Positions 54,426 to 63,975 of a stretch of 64,000 bases of DNA are shown one piece after another. Source of the stretch: Alphaproteobacteria bacterium (GTDB lineage Bacteria > Pseudomonadota > Alphaproteobacteria > UBA2966); NCBI GenBank assembly GCA_018654745.1, contig JABILA010000071.1, positions 121,801 through 185,800 on the forward strand, written 5' to 3'. The notes under the pieces were generated by a model. That model ran no database searches. It was not told the DNA's origin and worked only from the letters and a program-made list of their open reading frames with translations. Each line of letters starts with the position of its first letter. The stretch's first letter is position 1. Both the position numbers and the translations under genes were made by a program.

Positions 54426-55433
54426 TCACAATGGATCGACACGCGGCACGTCACTGGAAGGTGCCTCAACGCCGTGGGTATCAGGATCAGGCGTCGCATA
54501 ATTAAGAAAACTGTCCGGCAAGGCAGCGCCCCAATAGACACCCGTTCCACGTTCTTCTTCGTTCCAGATAACCGGTTTCCAGTCAGGGGCAAAAACCAGG
54601 AAGCCGCTGGTGTAAACCTCAATGCGGTTACCACCCGGCTCGAACGAATAAAGATAAAATGCCTGCGAGTTATTATGTCGCGAAGGACCGGCTTCAATTT
54701 CAATGCCATTTTCCATCAAGATATCTGCCGCCCTCAGAACATCTTCGCGGTTATCCACCCAGAATGAAACATGATGCAGTCGGCCGCTCAATCCTTTGAC
54801 ATCTGCGACATAGGCCATTTCGTGATGAACTGCGGTTGAACTCATCCACGATCCCACCTCGAATTCTCCATCCTGAAACAACACTTGTTCGCGCAATTGA
54901 AGGCCAAGGTTTTCTTGCACAAATTCACGATTGGGTCCGACATTTTCACACAACATCGCCAGATGATCTGTCCGACGCACCCCGATCCCGTGCCCTGGAT
55001 ATTTCATCGGCAGGTTTTTCAGCGTCGACCGCTTTTCTGGCGGTGCTTCATAACGGTCTTCATCGTAATAGATTTCGAGCTTGTGGCCGTCTGGATCGCG
55101 AAACTGATAAGTCCGGCCATGGCCGAAATCTCCATTGGTCCATCCAGTTCCAAGGCCTGTTTTTTCAATGGCTTCGGCACGGCGTTCCAAAGCCTGTGGA
55201 CTGATAACCCGCCAGGCAACATGGCCCACGCCGGGCTTTTCTGCTTCGGTTAATTTCAACGTTGTAGACGCATTATCACCGAAGCCGCGCAAATAAACCG
55301 ACTGCCCTTCCTGATGTACGCTCTCCATGCCCAGCAGTTCTGTGAAATACCACAGGCTCTCGACGGGCTTTGGGGTGAGAAGTTCGATATGCCCGAGATG
55401 GGCAATATCACGCAGCGGTTCCTGTTGGCTCAT
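54426..55433 (-). CDS. Type I (VOC-fold) extradiol dioxygenase, catechol/homoprotocatechuate 2,3-dioxygenase-like
   Basis: 335 residues from the ATG at 55433 (GGGAG upstream). The N-terminal VOC repeat (HLGHIELLTPKPVESLWYF) is followed by a catalytic repeat with VRRTDHLAMLC (His157), GRLHHVSFWV (His220/221) and GGNRIEVYTSG (Glu272), the Fe(II) triad. SRHNNSQAFYLYSFEPGGN is the extradiol signature. It cleaves a catechol next to the hydroxyls. It is the last gene of the catechol meta operon. Confidence 0.88.
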   Translation of the reverse strand: MSQQEPLRDIAHLGHIELLTPKPVESLWYFTELLGMESVHQEGQSVYLRGFGDNASTTLKLTEAEKPGVGHVAWRVISPQALERRAEAIEKTGLGTGWTNGDFGHGRTYQFRDPDGHKLEIYYDEDRYEAPPEKRSTLKNLPMKYPGHGIGVRRTDHLAMLCENVGPNREFVQENLGLQLREQVLFQDGEFEVGSWMSSTAVHHEMAYVADVKGLSGRLHHVSFWVDNREDVLRAADILMENGIEIEAGPSRHNNSQAFYLYSFEPGGNRIEVYTSGFLVFAPDWKPVIWNEEERGTGVYWGAALPDSFLNYATPDPDTHGVEAPSSDVPRVDPL

Positions 55434-55536
55434 TTTGCGCTCTCCCAAAAAAACTTGCTTATTGGAGAGCAAAAGGCTTCTGGCAACGACGTGACACAAT
55501 GTCGCAGGCAGGAAATACAACCCGAAAAGATGGTGA

Positions 55537-56307
55537 TCAGGCCTCTACCTGGAATGAAACGGCACCCAGGCCCTGGACATTATTGCGAACAGACATGCCG
55601 GCGGCCAATGGCTCTGCCGCTGTGGCACCACCGGCCATGACAATGTATCCAGGCTCAAGGCTTTCCCCCCACTGCGCAACCATGCGGGCTGCGGCAACAA
55701 GTGACCGCACGGGGTGCCCCAGGATCGCGGCACTGGATCCAATTTGCCGTGCCTGTCCATCTATTTCCATCACCATGCCAGCATTGGCAATGTCAGTGTC
55801 TGGTGCACACCAGTTGCCGATCACGAACCCGGATGACGAGCAGTTATCTGCAACAACGTCCGCCCAGGTAAATTTAAAGTCCTTGTATCTGCTGTCGATT
55901 ATTTCCATCGCCGGAGCAACAGCCTCGACGGCGTTCATCGCTTCAACAGCGCTGACATTGCCGGACAGAGGAGCACCCATCAGAAAAGCGATTTCGGGTT
56001 CGACGCGTGGATGCACGTAATCGGCCATGGAGGCAAAACCGCCTTCTTCCACACGCATGCCATCGGTCAAGCGCCCCCAGATCACTTCTTCAACATTGAC
56101 CTGGATCATCTTGGCGCGGCTGGTCAGGCCCATCTTCATACCGACCCGCCTTTCACCGCGTGACAGACGACGCGCCATGGCCATGGCCTGAATGGCATAC
56201 CCGTCATCCGGTGTCAGATCAGGCGCGTCGATTGTTAATTGCGGGACGGCAGTTGCGTTGCGCGCCGCTTCGTCAACGATTTCAGCCAGATTTCCAAGAT
56301 TACTCAT
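55537..56307 (-). CDS. dmpH: 4-oxalocrotonate decarboxylase
   Basis: 256 residues. RRVGMKMGLTSRAKMIQVNV and WGRLTDGMRVEEGG are specific to the XylI/DmpH decarboxylases, distinct from the hydratases. HPRVEPEIAFLMG is the Mg-binding region and MEIIDSRYKDFKF follows. It removes CO2 from 2-oxohex-3-enedioate to give 2-hydroxypentadienoate and normally forms a complex with the hydratase DmpE, encoded three genes upstream. Confidence 0.87.
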   Translation of the reverse strand: MSNLGNLAEIVDEAARNATAVPQLTIDAPDLTPDDGYAIQAMAMARRLSRGERRVGMKMGLTSRAKMIQVNVEEVIWGRLTDGMRVEEGGFASMADYVHPRVEPEIAFLMGAPLSGNVSAVEAMNAVEAVAPAMEIIDSRYKDFKFTWADVVADNCSSSGFVIGNWCAPDTDIANAGMVMEIDGQARQIGSSAAILGHPVRSLVAAARMVAQWGESLEPGYIVMAGGATAAEPLAAGMSVRNNVQGLGAVSFQVEA

Positions 56308-56357
56308 AATGTTTCCCTATCGGGTTTTGCCAGTGATTCAGTCATGTTTTTGACCGA

Positions 56358-57398
56358 TCAAGCATTTCCCCTGTTCTTCAATAGATCCAGCGCCACATCA
56401 ACAATCATGTCTTCCTGGCCGCCAACCATGCGGCGTCGGCCCAGTTCAACGAGCATCTCACGTGTATCGATGCCATAGGTTTCGGAGGCATTTTCTGCAT
56501 GTCGTAGAAAACTGGAATAGACACCCGCATAACCCAATGACAGGCTTTCCCGATCAACCCGCACCGGTCGATCCTGTAACGGCCTGACAAGGTCATCCGC
56601 AGCGTCCATTAATGTATAGAGATCACAGCCGCTTTCGATCCCCATGCGATTGAAGACCGCGATCAGCACTTCCAGAGGTGTATTTCCGGCACCGGCACCG
56701 TTACCGGCAAGAGATGCATCGACCCTGGTGGCGCCGTTCTGAACGGCTGAAACCGAGCTGGCCACACTTAAAGACAGATTATGATGGCAATGAATGCCGA
56801 TGCCGGTTTCGGGTTTCAGGGCATCCCTGAAAATGCGCACCCTCTCGGCAACTTCATCCTGTAACAAGGCACCCGCACTGTCTGTAACATACACACATTC
56901 GGCACCATAGGATTCCATCAGCAACGCCTGCGCCAGCAATTCCTGCTCCGGGATCATGTGAGCCATCATCAAGAACCCGACGGTGTCCATGCCCATTTCC
57001 CGGGCAGCCTCGATATGCTGTTTTGAGACATCGGCCTCTGTGCAGTGCGTGGCGATACGAACGCTTCGTGCGCCAGCATCATAGGCACTTTTCAGATTTT
57101 CAATTGTTCCGATACCTGGGATGAGCAACACGGTAACCTTGGCGTCTGTCACAACGTCCGCCACAGCTTCGATCCATTCATTGTCAGAATGCGAGCCAAA
57201 ACCGTAATTGAAGGACGTTCCCGTCAGGCCATCGCCATGGCAAATTTCGATGGCGTCGACGTGCGCTTCGTCAAGTGCCCTGGAGATTGATTGCACAGTT
57301 TCAAGATCGAATTGATGGCGAACAGCATGCATGCCATCGCGCAAGGTTACGTCCTGAATATAGATTTTTTCAGTAGTTTGTCCGGCATTCATGATCAT
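56358..57398 (-). CDS. dmpG: 4-hydroxy-2-oxovalerate aldolase
   Basis: 346 residues. [20 protein letters not shown] contains the Arg-Asp metal site, [13 protein letters not shown] follows, [14 protein letters not shown] gives the HxH metal ligands, and [19 protein letters not shown] the TIM-barrel end. It splits 4-hydroxy-2-oxovalerate to pyruvate and acetaldehyde, which is channelled to DmpF. The ATGA overlap with the dehydrogenase gene supports the known complex. Confidence 0.95.
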   Translation of the reverse strand: MIMNAGQTTEKIYIQDVTLRDGMHAVRHQFDLETVQSISRALDEAHVDAIEICHGDGLTGTSFNYGFGSHSDNEWIEAVADVVTDAKVTVLLIPGIGTIENLKSAYDAGARSVRIATHCTEADVSKQHIEAAREMGMDTVGFLMMAHMIPEQELLAQALLMESYGAECVYVTDSAGALLQDEVAERVRIFRDALKPETGIGIHCHHNLSLSVASSVSAVQNGATRVDASLAGNGAGAGNTPLEVLIAVFNRMGIESGCDLYTLMDAADDLVRPLQDRPVRVDRESLSLGYAGVYSSFLRHAENASETYGIDTREMLVELGRRRMVGGQEDMIVDVALDLLKNRGNA

Positions 57399-58342
57399 GC
57401 AGCCTTTTCGCCAAGTTTGGTTTCAACCCATCGTTCCGCCGTCGCCAGAGCAGATGACGTCATGATATCCAGATTACCTGCATAGGCTGGCAGATAATGC
57501 GCCGCTCCTTCTACTTCCAGAAATACCGTTGTCTTCAGACCAGCGGTCAACCCGACGTCCGGAATATTCAGTTTCTGATTATCGCCAAATTTCTCGAACT
57601 GCACTTCCTGCTTCAAGCGGTATCCGGGCACGTATTTTTGTACCTCTTTGACCATGGCAAGGATAGAATCCCTGATGGCATTTTCATCCCCGCCCTGGCT
57701 AAACGTATAAACGGTATCGCGCATAATCATGGGAGGTTCAGCCGGGTTCATGACGATAATCGCCTTGCCACGTTCGGCACCGCCGACAATTTCAATACCC
57801 TTGGCCGTCGTCACGGTAAATTCGTCAATATTTGCGCGGGTTCCGGGACCAGCAGATTTTGACGAAATCGAGGCAACAATTTCACCGTAAACAACCCTGT
57901 CGGTTGCCCTGCGGACCGCAGCGACAATCGGGATCGTGGCCTGGCCGCCACAAGTCACCATGTTCATGTTGGTTTCGTTCAGATGTTCGTCCATGTTGAC
58001 GACCGGTACGACAAATGGTCCAACGGCAGCCGGTGTCAGATCGATAACCTGTTTTCCGTCTGCGACCAGACGTTCGGAATGGGCTTTGTGGGCTCCTGCC
58101 GACGTGGCATCAAATACAACCTTGATATCTGCGTAACCATCCAGTCTGGTTAATCCATCCAGACCTTCATGGGTGATTGGAACGCCCGATTCTGCAGCGC
58201 GTTGCAAACCATCAGAATTGGCATCAATGCCAACCATCGCGCCCATCTCCAGTATTTCCGAGGTGCGCTGGATTTTGATCATCAGATCAGTACCAATATT
58301 TCCAGACCCGATTATCGCAACTTTGGTTTTCATTCTGTTCAC
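57395..58342 (-). CDS. dmpF: Acetaldehyde dehydrogenase (acylating)
   Basis: 315 residues. [20 protein letters not shown] is the NAD fold, [14 protein letters not shown] follows, and [17 protein letters not shown] holds the catalytic Cys. It oxidises acetaldehyde to acetyl-CoA. It overlaps the aldolase by 4 bp and the hydratase by 4 bp, forming a tight DmpE-F-G block. Confidence 0.95.
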   Translation of the reverse strand: MNRMKTKVAIIGSGNIGTDLMIKIQRTSEILEMGAMVGIDANSDGLQRAAESGVPITHEGLDGLTRLDGYADIKVVFDATSAGAHKAHSERLVADGKQVIDLTPAAVGPFVVPVVNMDEHLNETNMNMVTCGGQATIPIVAAVRRATDRVVYGEIVASISSKSAGPGTRANIDEFTVTTAKGIEIVGGAERGKAIIVMNPAEPPMIMRDTVYTFSQGGDENAIRDSILAMVKEVQKYVPGYRLKQEVQFEKFGDNQKLNIPDVGLTAGLKTTVFLEVEGAAHYLPAYAGNLDIMTSSALATAERWVETKLGEKAA

Positions 58343-59136
58343 CCTTCCGGTGCAAATACAGCGCGCACCGAGCCCAGCCCGTTAATGCGCGCCTCGACAA
58401 CATCACCCGGAGATACCGGTACCATTGGTCCCAGGGCGCCGGATAATACGATGTCACCACGCATCAACGGACGCCCCACTTTCGCCATTACCCTTGCCAA
58501 CCACAATGCAGCATTGATCGGACTGCCAAGACAGGCCGCACCTGCACCAACAGAAACAGGTTCACCTTTGCGCTCCATAACCATGCCGCAAAGACGCATG
58601 TCAAATTCGGAAATCAGCTTTGGTTCCTGCCCCAGAACGAAAAGGCCCGAGGAAGCATTGTCGGCGATGGTATCGGTAATCCGGATGTTCCAGTCAGCAA
58701 CGCGCGAGCCAACAATTTCAATACCTGCGACCGCATAGTCGATCGCGTTCATCACATCGGCAGTTGTCAGTTGCTCTTCATCCAGATCATCTCCCATGAC
58801 AAAGACAACTTCGGCCTCTACACGTGGCTGGATCACCCGGCCATGCGCCACTTCCTCGCCGTCGCCCACATCCATATCAGCATACAGCATGCCGTAATCT
58901 GGCTGGTCCACACCGAGTTGGGTTTGCACAACTTTCGACGTTAATCCAATCTTTCGCCCAACGGGTCGACGCCCGGCATCAAGCCAGTGTTTTGTATTAA
59001 TCTCTTGCACCGCGTAGGCAGCATCCAGGTCGGTTTCACCAATCAATTCCCTTACCGGAGCGCAGGCCTCTCCGGTTTCGTAGGCCTGACGGATAGACGC
59101 CGCGGCCTGCTCAATTTTGTCATCAGATGAAGTCAT
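58339..59136 (-). CDS. dmpE: 2-keto-4-pentenoate hydratase
   Basis: 265 residues. [20 protein letters not shown] and [12 protein letters not shown] are hydratase signatures, [13 protein letters not shown] supplies acidic metal ligands, and [20 protein letters not shown] and [11 protein letters not shown] follow. It adds water to 2-hydroxypentadienoate to form the aldolase substrate. It is encoded directly after the semialdehyde dehydrogenase. Confidence 0.92.
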   Translation of the reverse strand: MTSSDDKIEQAAASIRQAYETGEACAPVRELIGETDLDAAYAVQEINTKHWLDAGRRPVGRKIGLTSKVVQTQLGVDQPDYGMLYADMDVGDGEEVAHGRVIQPRVEAEVVFVMGDDLDEEQLTTADVMNAIDYAVAGIEIVGSRVADWNIRITDTIADNASSGLFVLGQEPKLISEFDMRLCGMVMERKGEPVSVGAGAACLGSPINAALWLARVMAKVGRPLMRGDIVLSGALGPMVPVSPGDVVEARINGLGSVRAVFAPEG

Positions 59137-59150
59137 GTCGCCGGTTGCTC

Positions 59151-60629
59151 CTACAGCTTGACGCAGATGTTACGTAATTCGGTATAGAATTCCAACGAAT
59201 GAACGCCACCTTCACGGCCAATCCCTGATTGTTTGGAACCGCCAAAGGGTGTCCGGAGGTCCCGCAGGAACCAGCAATTCATCCACTGTATGCCAGCTTC
59301 AATCTTGCGGCCCAGGCGATGCATTCGGGACGCATTTTCGGTCCAGATGGCGGCAGCAAGACCGTAAGGTGTGTCATTTGCCAACATCACTGCTTCCTCT
59401 TCTGTATCGAAGGGCCGGATGTGACAACAAGGGCCAAATATTTCCTCTCGCACAACAGCGGCGTCATCCGCCAAACCGGTCCAGATCGTCGGCGACACCC
59501 AGTGTCCGCCAGCCAGATCAGCGCCCATGTCCGGCACACTACCGCCGGTCACAACCGTCGCGCCCTCTTCCACTGCCTTCGCATAATAAGACAGTACTTT
59601 TTGCTGATGTTCTGCACTGATCAATGGCCCGAGGTTAACGCCTTCATCACCTGGCCTGCCAAGCTTCAGCTTTTCAGCTTCTTCTTTCAGACGGGAGACA
59701 AATTCATCAAATATTGGGCGTTCAACATAAACCCGTTCGGTACCCAGACAAACCTGACCGCAGTTGGCAAAGACGGATCGCATCGTGCCCTCAATGGCTT
59801 TGTCCAGGTCACAATCGGCAAACACCAGGGCCGGGTTTTTCCCACCCAGTTCAAGCGATATGTCGCGAACGCCAACAGAAGCTTCGCGCATGATCGCTTC
59901 ACCCGTTGTGGTCTCACCCGTGAAGGTAATCGCATCAACGCCGGGATGTTGGGTCAGATACTGGCCTGCGCTGTCCGGGCCAAAACCATGCACGACGTTG
60001 TAAACGCCTTTCGGGATCCCGACTTCGTTCATCACATCACCTAGCAATGTAGCCGTAGAGGGCGTTTCCTCCGAAGGTTTGACGACCACAGCGTTACCGC
60101 AGGCCAAAGCCGGTCCAACCTTCCAGGTCATCAACAATAGCGGAAGATTCCACGGACAAATGACCGCCACCACACCCTTTGGAGCGCGAACAGCATAATT
60201 GTGGGCGCCTGCTCCGTCAGGTGTATCGAGATGGAAGGCCTCGGTCGGCACATTTTTGACGACGTCAGCAAATACCTTGAAGTTTGCAGCACCACGCGGA
60301 ATATCAATATGTGACGCCAGTGACCGTGGTTTTCCTGTGTCCGCACATTCTGCATCAAGGAATTCGTCAAAACGCTCAATGATGCGGTCGGCAACCTTGT
60401 GCAGCAGGTCACATCGGTCTGCCAGCGCCATATCTCCCCAGGGTCCGGCAACAGCGCTACGCGCGGCTTCAACTGCCGCTGCGACTTCGGCTTTTCCGGC
60501 CTCGTAAATCTGGCCAAGAAATGCACCATCAACCGGCGAGATATTTTCGAATGTCCGCCCGGAACTTCCCGGCGTAAAGCGACCATCAATAAAATTCAGC
60601 CTGTCCACGCCGACTACTTTCGCGTCCAT
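59151..60629 (-). CDS. dmpC: 2-hydroxymuconic semialdehyde dehydrogenase
   Basis: 492 residues. ICPWNLPLLLMTWKVGPALA, TGETTTGEAIMREASVG, LELGGKNPALVFADCD (Glu) and NCGQVCLGTERVYVERP (Cys) give a complete aldehyde dehydrogenase. The carboxy end TELRNICVKL is typical of DmpC/XylG. It oxidises the catechol cleavage product to 2-hydroxymuconate. It is the first gene of the operon, 86 bp after the palindrome at 60715. The tautomerase (DmpI) expected next in the pathway is not seen in this operon. Confidence 0.92.
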   Translation of the reverse strand: MDAKVVGVDRLNFIDGRFTPGSSGRTFENISPVDGAFLGQIYEAGKAEVAAAVEAARSAVAGPWGDMALADRCDLLHKVADRIIERFDEFLDAECADTGKPRSLASHIDIPRGAANFKVFADVVKNVPTEAFHLDTPDGAGAHNYAVRAPKGVVAVICPWNLPLLLMTWKVGPALACGNAVVVKPSEETPSTATLLGDVMNEVGIPKGVYNVVHGFGPDSAGQYLTQHPGVDAITFTGETTTGEAIMREASVGVRDISLELGGKNPALVFADCDLDKAIEGTMRSVFANCGQVCLGTERVYVERPIFDEFVSRLKEEAEKLKLGRPGDEGVNLGPLISAEHQQKVLSYYAKAVEEGATVVTGGSVPDMGADLAGGHWVSPTIWTGLADDAAVVREEIFGPCCHIRPFDTEEEAVMLANDTPYGLAAAIWTENASRMHRLGRKIEAGIQWMNCWFLRDLRTPFGGSKQSGIGREGGVHSLEFYTELRNICVKL

Positions 60630-60714
60630 CTTCGATTATCTCCCGTTTAAAACCGCCAGAGCGTTTAAGCAGCAAGCTCATAAGGATGCCGTGGGCACTG
60701 ATTTCATGTCAATG

Positions 60715-60730
60715 ATTTTATCGATAAAAT
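60715..60730. promoter_or_regulatory. 16-bp perfect palindrome, second candidate GntR operator
   Basis: ATTTTATCGATAAAAT is identical to the central 16 bp of the palindrome at 50536-50553. It lies in the 240-bp gap upstream of the catechol operon, beyond the fliM terminator. Confidence 0.7.
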
Positions 60731-60813
60731 GTAATTATCGACAACATTCCGCAGAAACCTATTCATCGAAATGATATTGCAAGCAATGTTGCGTTGGGTT
60801 TTCCGGTCACCAC

Positions 60814-60846
60814 AAAAAAAGGCTGCACCCATAAGGTACAGCCCTT
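60814..60846 (-). terminator. Rho-independent terminator of fliM
   Basis: On the minus strand GGCTGTACC and GGTGCAGCC (60843-60835 and 60829-60821) form a 9-bp stem with one G-U around a short loop, followed by seven T at 60820-60814. Confidence 0.85.
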
Positions 60847-60869
60847 GTTTCAGAATTTTGGGGAGTAAA

Positions 60870-62081
60870 TCAGTTTCTGCCTTCGATCCCGTTATCGACC
60901 CTGATTGAAATTGAATTTCCAACCCGGCCCATCTTGCCTGTCATCAAAGGAATACCACCACAGCGCAGTTCGATCTGATCTTCTGGCGCACTGTTCAACA
61001 TCAGCGTATCGCCTTTTCTGAAATTCATCACGTCCGTCAGCGACATGGTTTGTTCATCCAGAACGGCCTCAATCGCAACTTCTGTTGACCAGAGTTCAGT
61101 CGCCAGGTGGGTTTCCCAAATCGTATCCCGGCCAAATTTCTCGCCCATGAACTGCTGCAACAGCAATTCACGAATAGGCTCCAATGTCGCATAAGGCAGC
61201 ATGATTTCCAGACGACCGCCACGATCTTCCATGTCAACACGAAGCTTGATCAGGATCGCTGCGTTGGCAGGTCGGGCAACTGTCGCAAAGCGCGGGTTGG
61301 TTTCAAGGCGGTCATAATTGAAGCTGACCGGGCTCAAAGGCTCAAACGCGGCACCCATATCTGCCAGCACAACCGTCACCAGGCGTTCAACCAGATTTCG
61401 TTCGATTGTCGTATAGGGCCGACCTTCAACACGCATGGCAGCTGTGCCACGGCGTCCGCCCAGCAACACATCCACAATCGAATAGATCATCGCCGAATCA
61501 ACAACGATCAGGCCAAAGTTGTCCCATTCAACTGCGCGGAAAACGCTGAGAATGGCGGGCAAGGGAATTGAGTTCAGGTAGTCGCCGAAGCGGATCGACG
61601 TAATGTTATCGAGCGATACTTCAACGTTGTCAGATGTGAAGTTACGCAAGGAAGTCGACATCAACCGGACCAACCGATCAAAAACGATTTCCAGCATGGG
61701 CAAGCGTTCATAGGAGACCAGGGCACTATTGATGATCGCCTTGATGCCCGAAGTTTCTTCTTCTCCGTCACCATCGCTGTCGAAGCCCAGCAGGCTGTCA
61801 ATTTCGTCCTGATCCAGAACACGGGTCGACTGGGTGGAGCCCATATCGTCATCATCGTCGTCAGCATCACCGTCGGCCATAGCGGCCCACTCTTCGGCCA
61901 TGGCGTCGTCATCACCGCCGCCTTCACCACCGGCTTCGGCGGCCATCTGAGCCTCCCATTCGGCAGCGACCGCTTCGTCGTCCACAGCCTCGTCTTCTTC
62001 CCCGCCGGCTTCCGCCAGCATCTGGGCTTCCCACTCGGCCGCAACGGCTTCGTCGTCAATGACTTCGTCTTCGTCAGACAT
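60870..62081 (-). CDS. fliM: Flagellar motor switch protein FliM with acidic repeat extension
   Basis: 403 residues, about 70-80 longer than E. coli FliM. Residues 1-80 are acidic and contain three copies of a DDEAVAAEWEAQM-like unit (9-27, 34-53, 57-72). The CheY-P-binding peptide LDQDEIDSLL is at 89-98, so the extension precedes it. The middle domain (YERLPMLEIVFDRLVRLMST) and the C-terminal SpoA domain (LNSAPEDQIELRCGGIPLMT) are intact. FliM sits in the C-ring and switches rotation direction. No other flagellar gene is visible next to it. Confidence 0.95.
   Translation of the reverse strand: MSDEDEVIDDEAVAAEWEAQMLAEAGGEEDEAVDDEAVAAEWEAQMAAEAGGEGGGDDDAMAEEWAAMADGDADDDDDDMGSTQSTRVLDQDEIDSLLGFDSDGDGEEETSGIKAIINSALVSYERLPMLEIVFDRLVRLMSTSLRNFTSDNVEVSLDNITSIRFGDYLNSIPLPAILSVFRAVEWDNFGLIVVDSAMIYSIVDVLLGGRRGTAAMRVEGRPYTTIERNLVERLVTVVLADMGAAFEPLSPVSFNYDRLETNPRFATVARPANAAILIKLRVDMEDRGGRLEIMLPYATLEPIRELLLQQFMGEKFGRDTIWETHLATELWSTEVAIEAVLDEQTMSLTDVMNFRKGDTLMLNSAPEDQIELRCGGIPLMTGKMGRVGNSISIRVDNGIEGRN
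61866..62057 (-). repeat. In-gene tandem repeat encoding acidic EW-motif units of FliM
   Basis: Three successive units of roughly 16-25 codons encode EAVAAEWEAQM, EAVAAEWEAQM and DAMAEEWAAMA, separated by Gly/Glu/Asp linkers. The first two are nearly identical, indicating recent duplication. Confidence 0.75.
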
Positions 62082-62252
62082 CGTGTCCGTACCTTTGGCT
62101 TTTATTCACTCACCTGAAGTCCACCTGTTCCGCTCTCTTCGATAGAATCGAGTTGGTTTTCAGGTTGGTTTTCTGGCAAATCTAAAATATCACTAATCGT
62201 GCATATCAGAACGTAGTTAACAGATTGTGACTAAAAAAGGGAAATTATCCAG

Positions 62253-63071
62253 ATGGCTGAACGTCTTGCGGGGAAAATTGCGCTCATAATAGGGGCCGGA
62301 TCGGTTGGAAATACGGCTGCCAAAGATGGGGATACAGCTGGCTGGGGAAACGGGAAAACGGCAGCCACATTGTTCGCAAGAGAAGGTGCGAGCATATTTG
62401 CCGCTGATTTACGGGCCGATGCTGTTGCTGACACTGCAAATATCATTGAACGAGAGGGGGGCTCCTGCGTAACGGCAGCAGCTGATGCCACGAACGAAGC
62501 TGATGTCGAGAGAATTGTCGCCGAATGTATCGAGGCATATGGCCGGATCGATATTCTCATGAACAATGTCGGTGGTTCCATTCCCGGTGGCCCTGTCGAG
62601 ATGTCGACTTCGGCATGGGATGGCAATCTGGATCTGAATCTAAAAACAGCTTTCCTCGGCTGTAAATACGTGCTGCCTCATATGTCTGCGCAAGGCGCAG
62701 GCAGTATTCTCAACGTGTCATCTGTGGCGGGTACCAGTTACCTCGGACGCAACATGGTATCTTACGCAACCGCCAAGGCAGGCATTATCCAGTTTTCCAA
62801 ATCCATTGCCCGGCAATATGCGGCAGATTGTATTCGCGCGAATACAATTGTTCCCGGACTAATGAATACGCCATTGGTGATGGACCGGATTGCAGACCAA
62901 TATGGTGCTGGAGACATCGCCGAAACGATCGCCAAACGCGACAGTATGTGCCCGACCGGCAAGATGGGAACCGCCTGGGATGTTGCCTGGGCCGCCGTTT
63001 ATCTGGCGTCAGACGAATCCGCTTATGTTACAGGAACCGAAATCGTTGTTGACGGCGGGCTTACAGCCTAG
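62253..63071 (+). CDS. Short-chain dehydrogenase/reductase
   Basis: 272 residues. ALIIGAGSVGNTAAKDGDTA is the NAD-binding loop with an unusual insert (KDGDTAGWGNGKTA) between the Gly motif and the following helix. NNVGGSIPGG, NVSSVAG and the YATAKAG active-site Tyr/Lys follow. TEIVVDGGLTA is the classical end. Substrate unknown. It is monocistronic, divergent from fliM. Confidence 0.9.
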   Translation: MAERLAGKIALIIGAGSVGNTAAKDGDTAGWGNGKTAATLFAREGASIFAADLRADAVADTANIIEREGGSCVTAAADATNEADVERIVAECIEAYGRIDILMNNVGGSIPGGPVEMSTSAWDGNLDLNLKTAFLGCKYVLPHMSAQGAGSILNVSSVAGTSYLGRNMVSYATAKAGIIQFSKSIARQYAADCIRANTIVPGLMNTPLVMDRIADQYGAGDIAETIAKRDSMCPTGKMGTAWDVAWAAVYLASDESAYVTGTEIVVDGGLTA

Positions 63072-63083
63072 AGAAAAGGACAC

Positions 63084-63668
63084 TCAGGACGCAGGCACAA
63101 ATGATTCAGCAGCTTCTTCCGCTTTCCGGATTTGTGCGTCGCTGAGAACATCTTTCATTTGCCTGACTTCTTTTTTTGCCAGAGCCTCCAGTTTTCCCTT
63201 CGAATTGACTTCTGCAATCAAAAACCACTCCAGAGCCTTTACCGGGTTTTTCTTTGTCCCAAATCCTATTTTGTGCCACCGACCAACTTTGATCTGTGCT
63301 TTGGCAAATCTTTTTTCGGCTGCTTTTAGCATCGACTTGAAAGCCAGCTTGCGGTTTTTCTTTACGCCTTTTCCGGACTGATACATCGCTGCCAGATTAT
63401 AGCTGGCCAGGCTGAACCCCTGGTCGGATGATTTTTTGAAATATTTTACGGCCTTCTTGTAATCCCGGGGAACGCCGTAACCCTTTTTGTACATCATACC
63501 AACATTGTTCATGGCGAACGTATGCCCACTTTCCGCAAGTGGCAGCCACAACAATCTTGCAGTTCCGTAATCCTTGTCGCGATATGCCTGCATGCCGTCT
63601 TCGAACTCACTGGCATGGGCCAGGGGTGCGGCCAAAATCATCAGCAACAAGGATACAACAAAACGCAT
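63084..63668 (-). CDS. Exported Sel1-repeat protein
   Basis: 194 residues from the ATG at 63668, with GGAG upstream. The signal peptide is VVSLLLMILAAPLAHA. Sel1/TPR-like repeats follow: ARLLWLPLAESGHTFAMNNV, GVPRDYKKAVKYFKKSSDQG and GKGVKKNRKLAFKSMLKAAE. Such proteins act as periplasmic adaptors. The C-terminus is a charged helix. It converges with the SDR gene; partner unknown. Confidence 0.87.
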   Translation of the reverse strand: MRFVVSLLLMILAAPLAHASEFEDGMQAYRDKDYGTARLLWLPLAESGHTFAMNNVGMMYKKGYGVPRDYKKAVKYFKKSSDQGFSLASYNLAAMYQSGKGVKKNRKLAFKSMLKAAEKRFAKAQIKVGRWHKIGFGTKKNPVKALEWFLIAEVNSKGKLEALAKKEVRQMKDVLSDAQIRKAEEAAESFVPAS

Positions 63669-63975
63669 TTTCAACTCCGTTACATCGAGGACATTCAAGA
63701 CCAGGACTTGCCAATATACTGCTGACAAGTGTGATCGGGAGCATGACGAGAAGTTCTGGCTTGTACGGAGAGCGGCTCCCGACACTCTCTCAAGCTGATT
63801 TGGGCATCTTACCGGTTGCAGTGTCACCAGACAGTGACTGGAAGACGACCCTGCGAAGGTATAAATTGAAGTAGTTTCGACCTGATCTGACACCGCTCCT
63901 TGCAAAAGGAGAGGGTTACCGGTTTTGATAACGGTGCAAATAAAATTATCGAAACACAATCGAAAGGTAACCCTC
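63669..63975. other. 307-bp intergenic region with structured leader
   Basis: No gene is recognised. CTCCTT-GCAA-AAGGAG at 63896-63911 is a hairpin with a GCAA loop. GAGGGTTACC at 63911-63920 is exactly complementary to GGTAACCCTC at 63966-63975, immediately before an ATG. Either an mRNA leader with a masked ribosome site or the end of a mobile element would fit. Confidence 0.45.
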
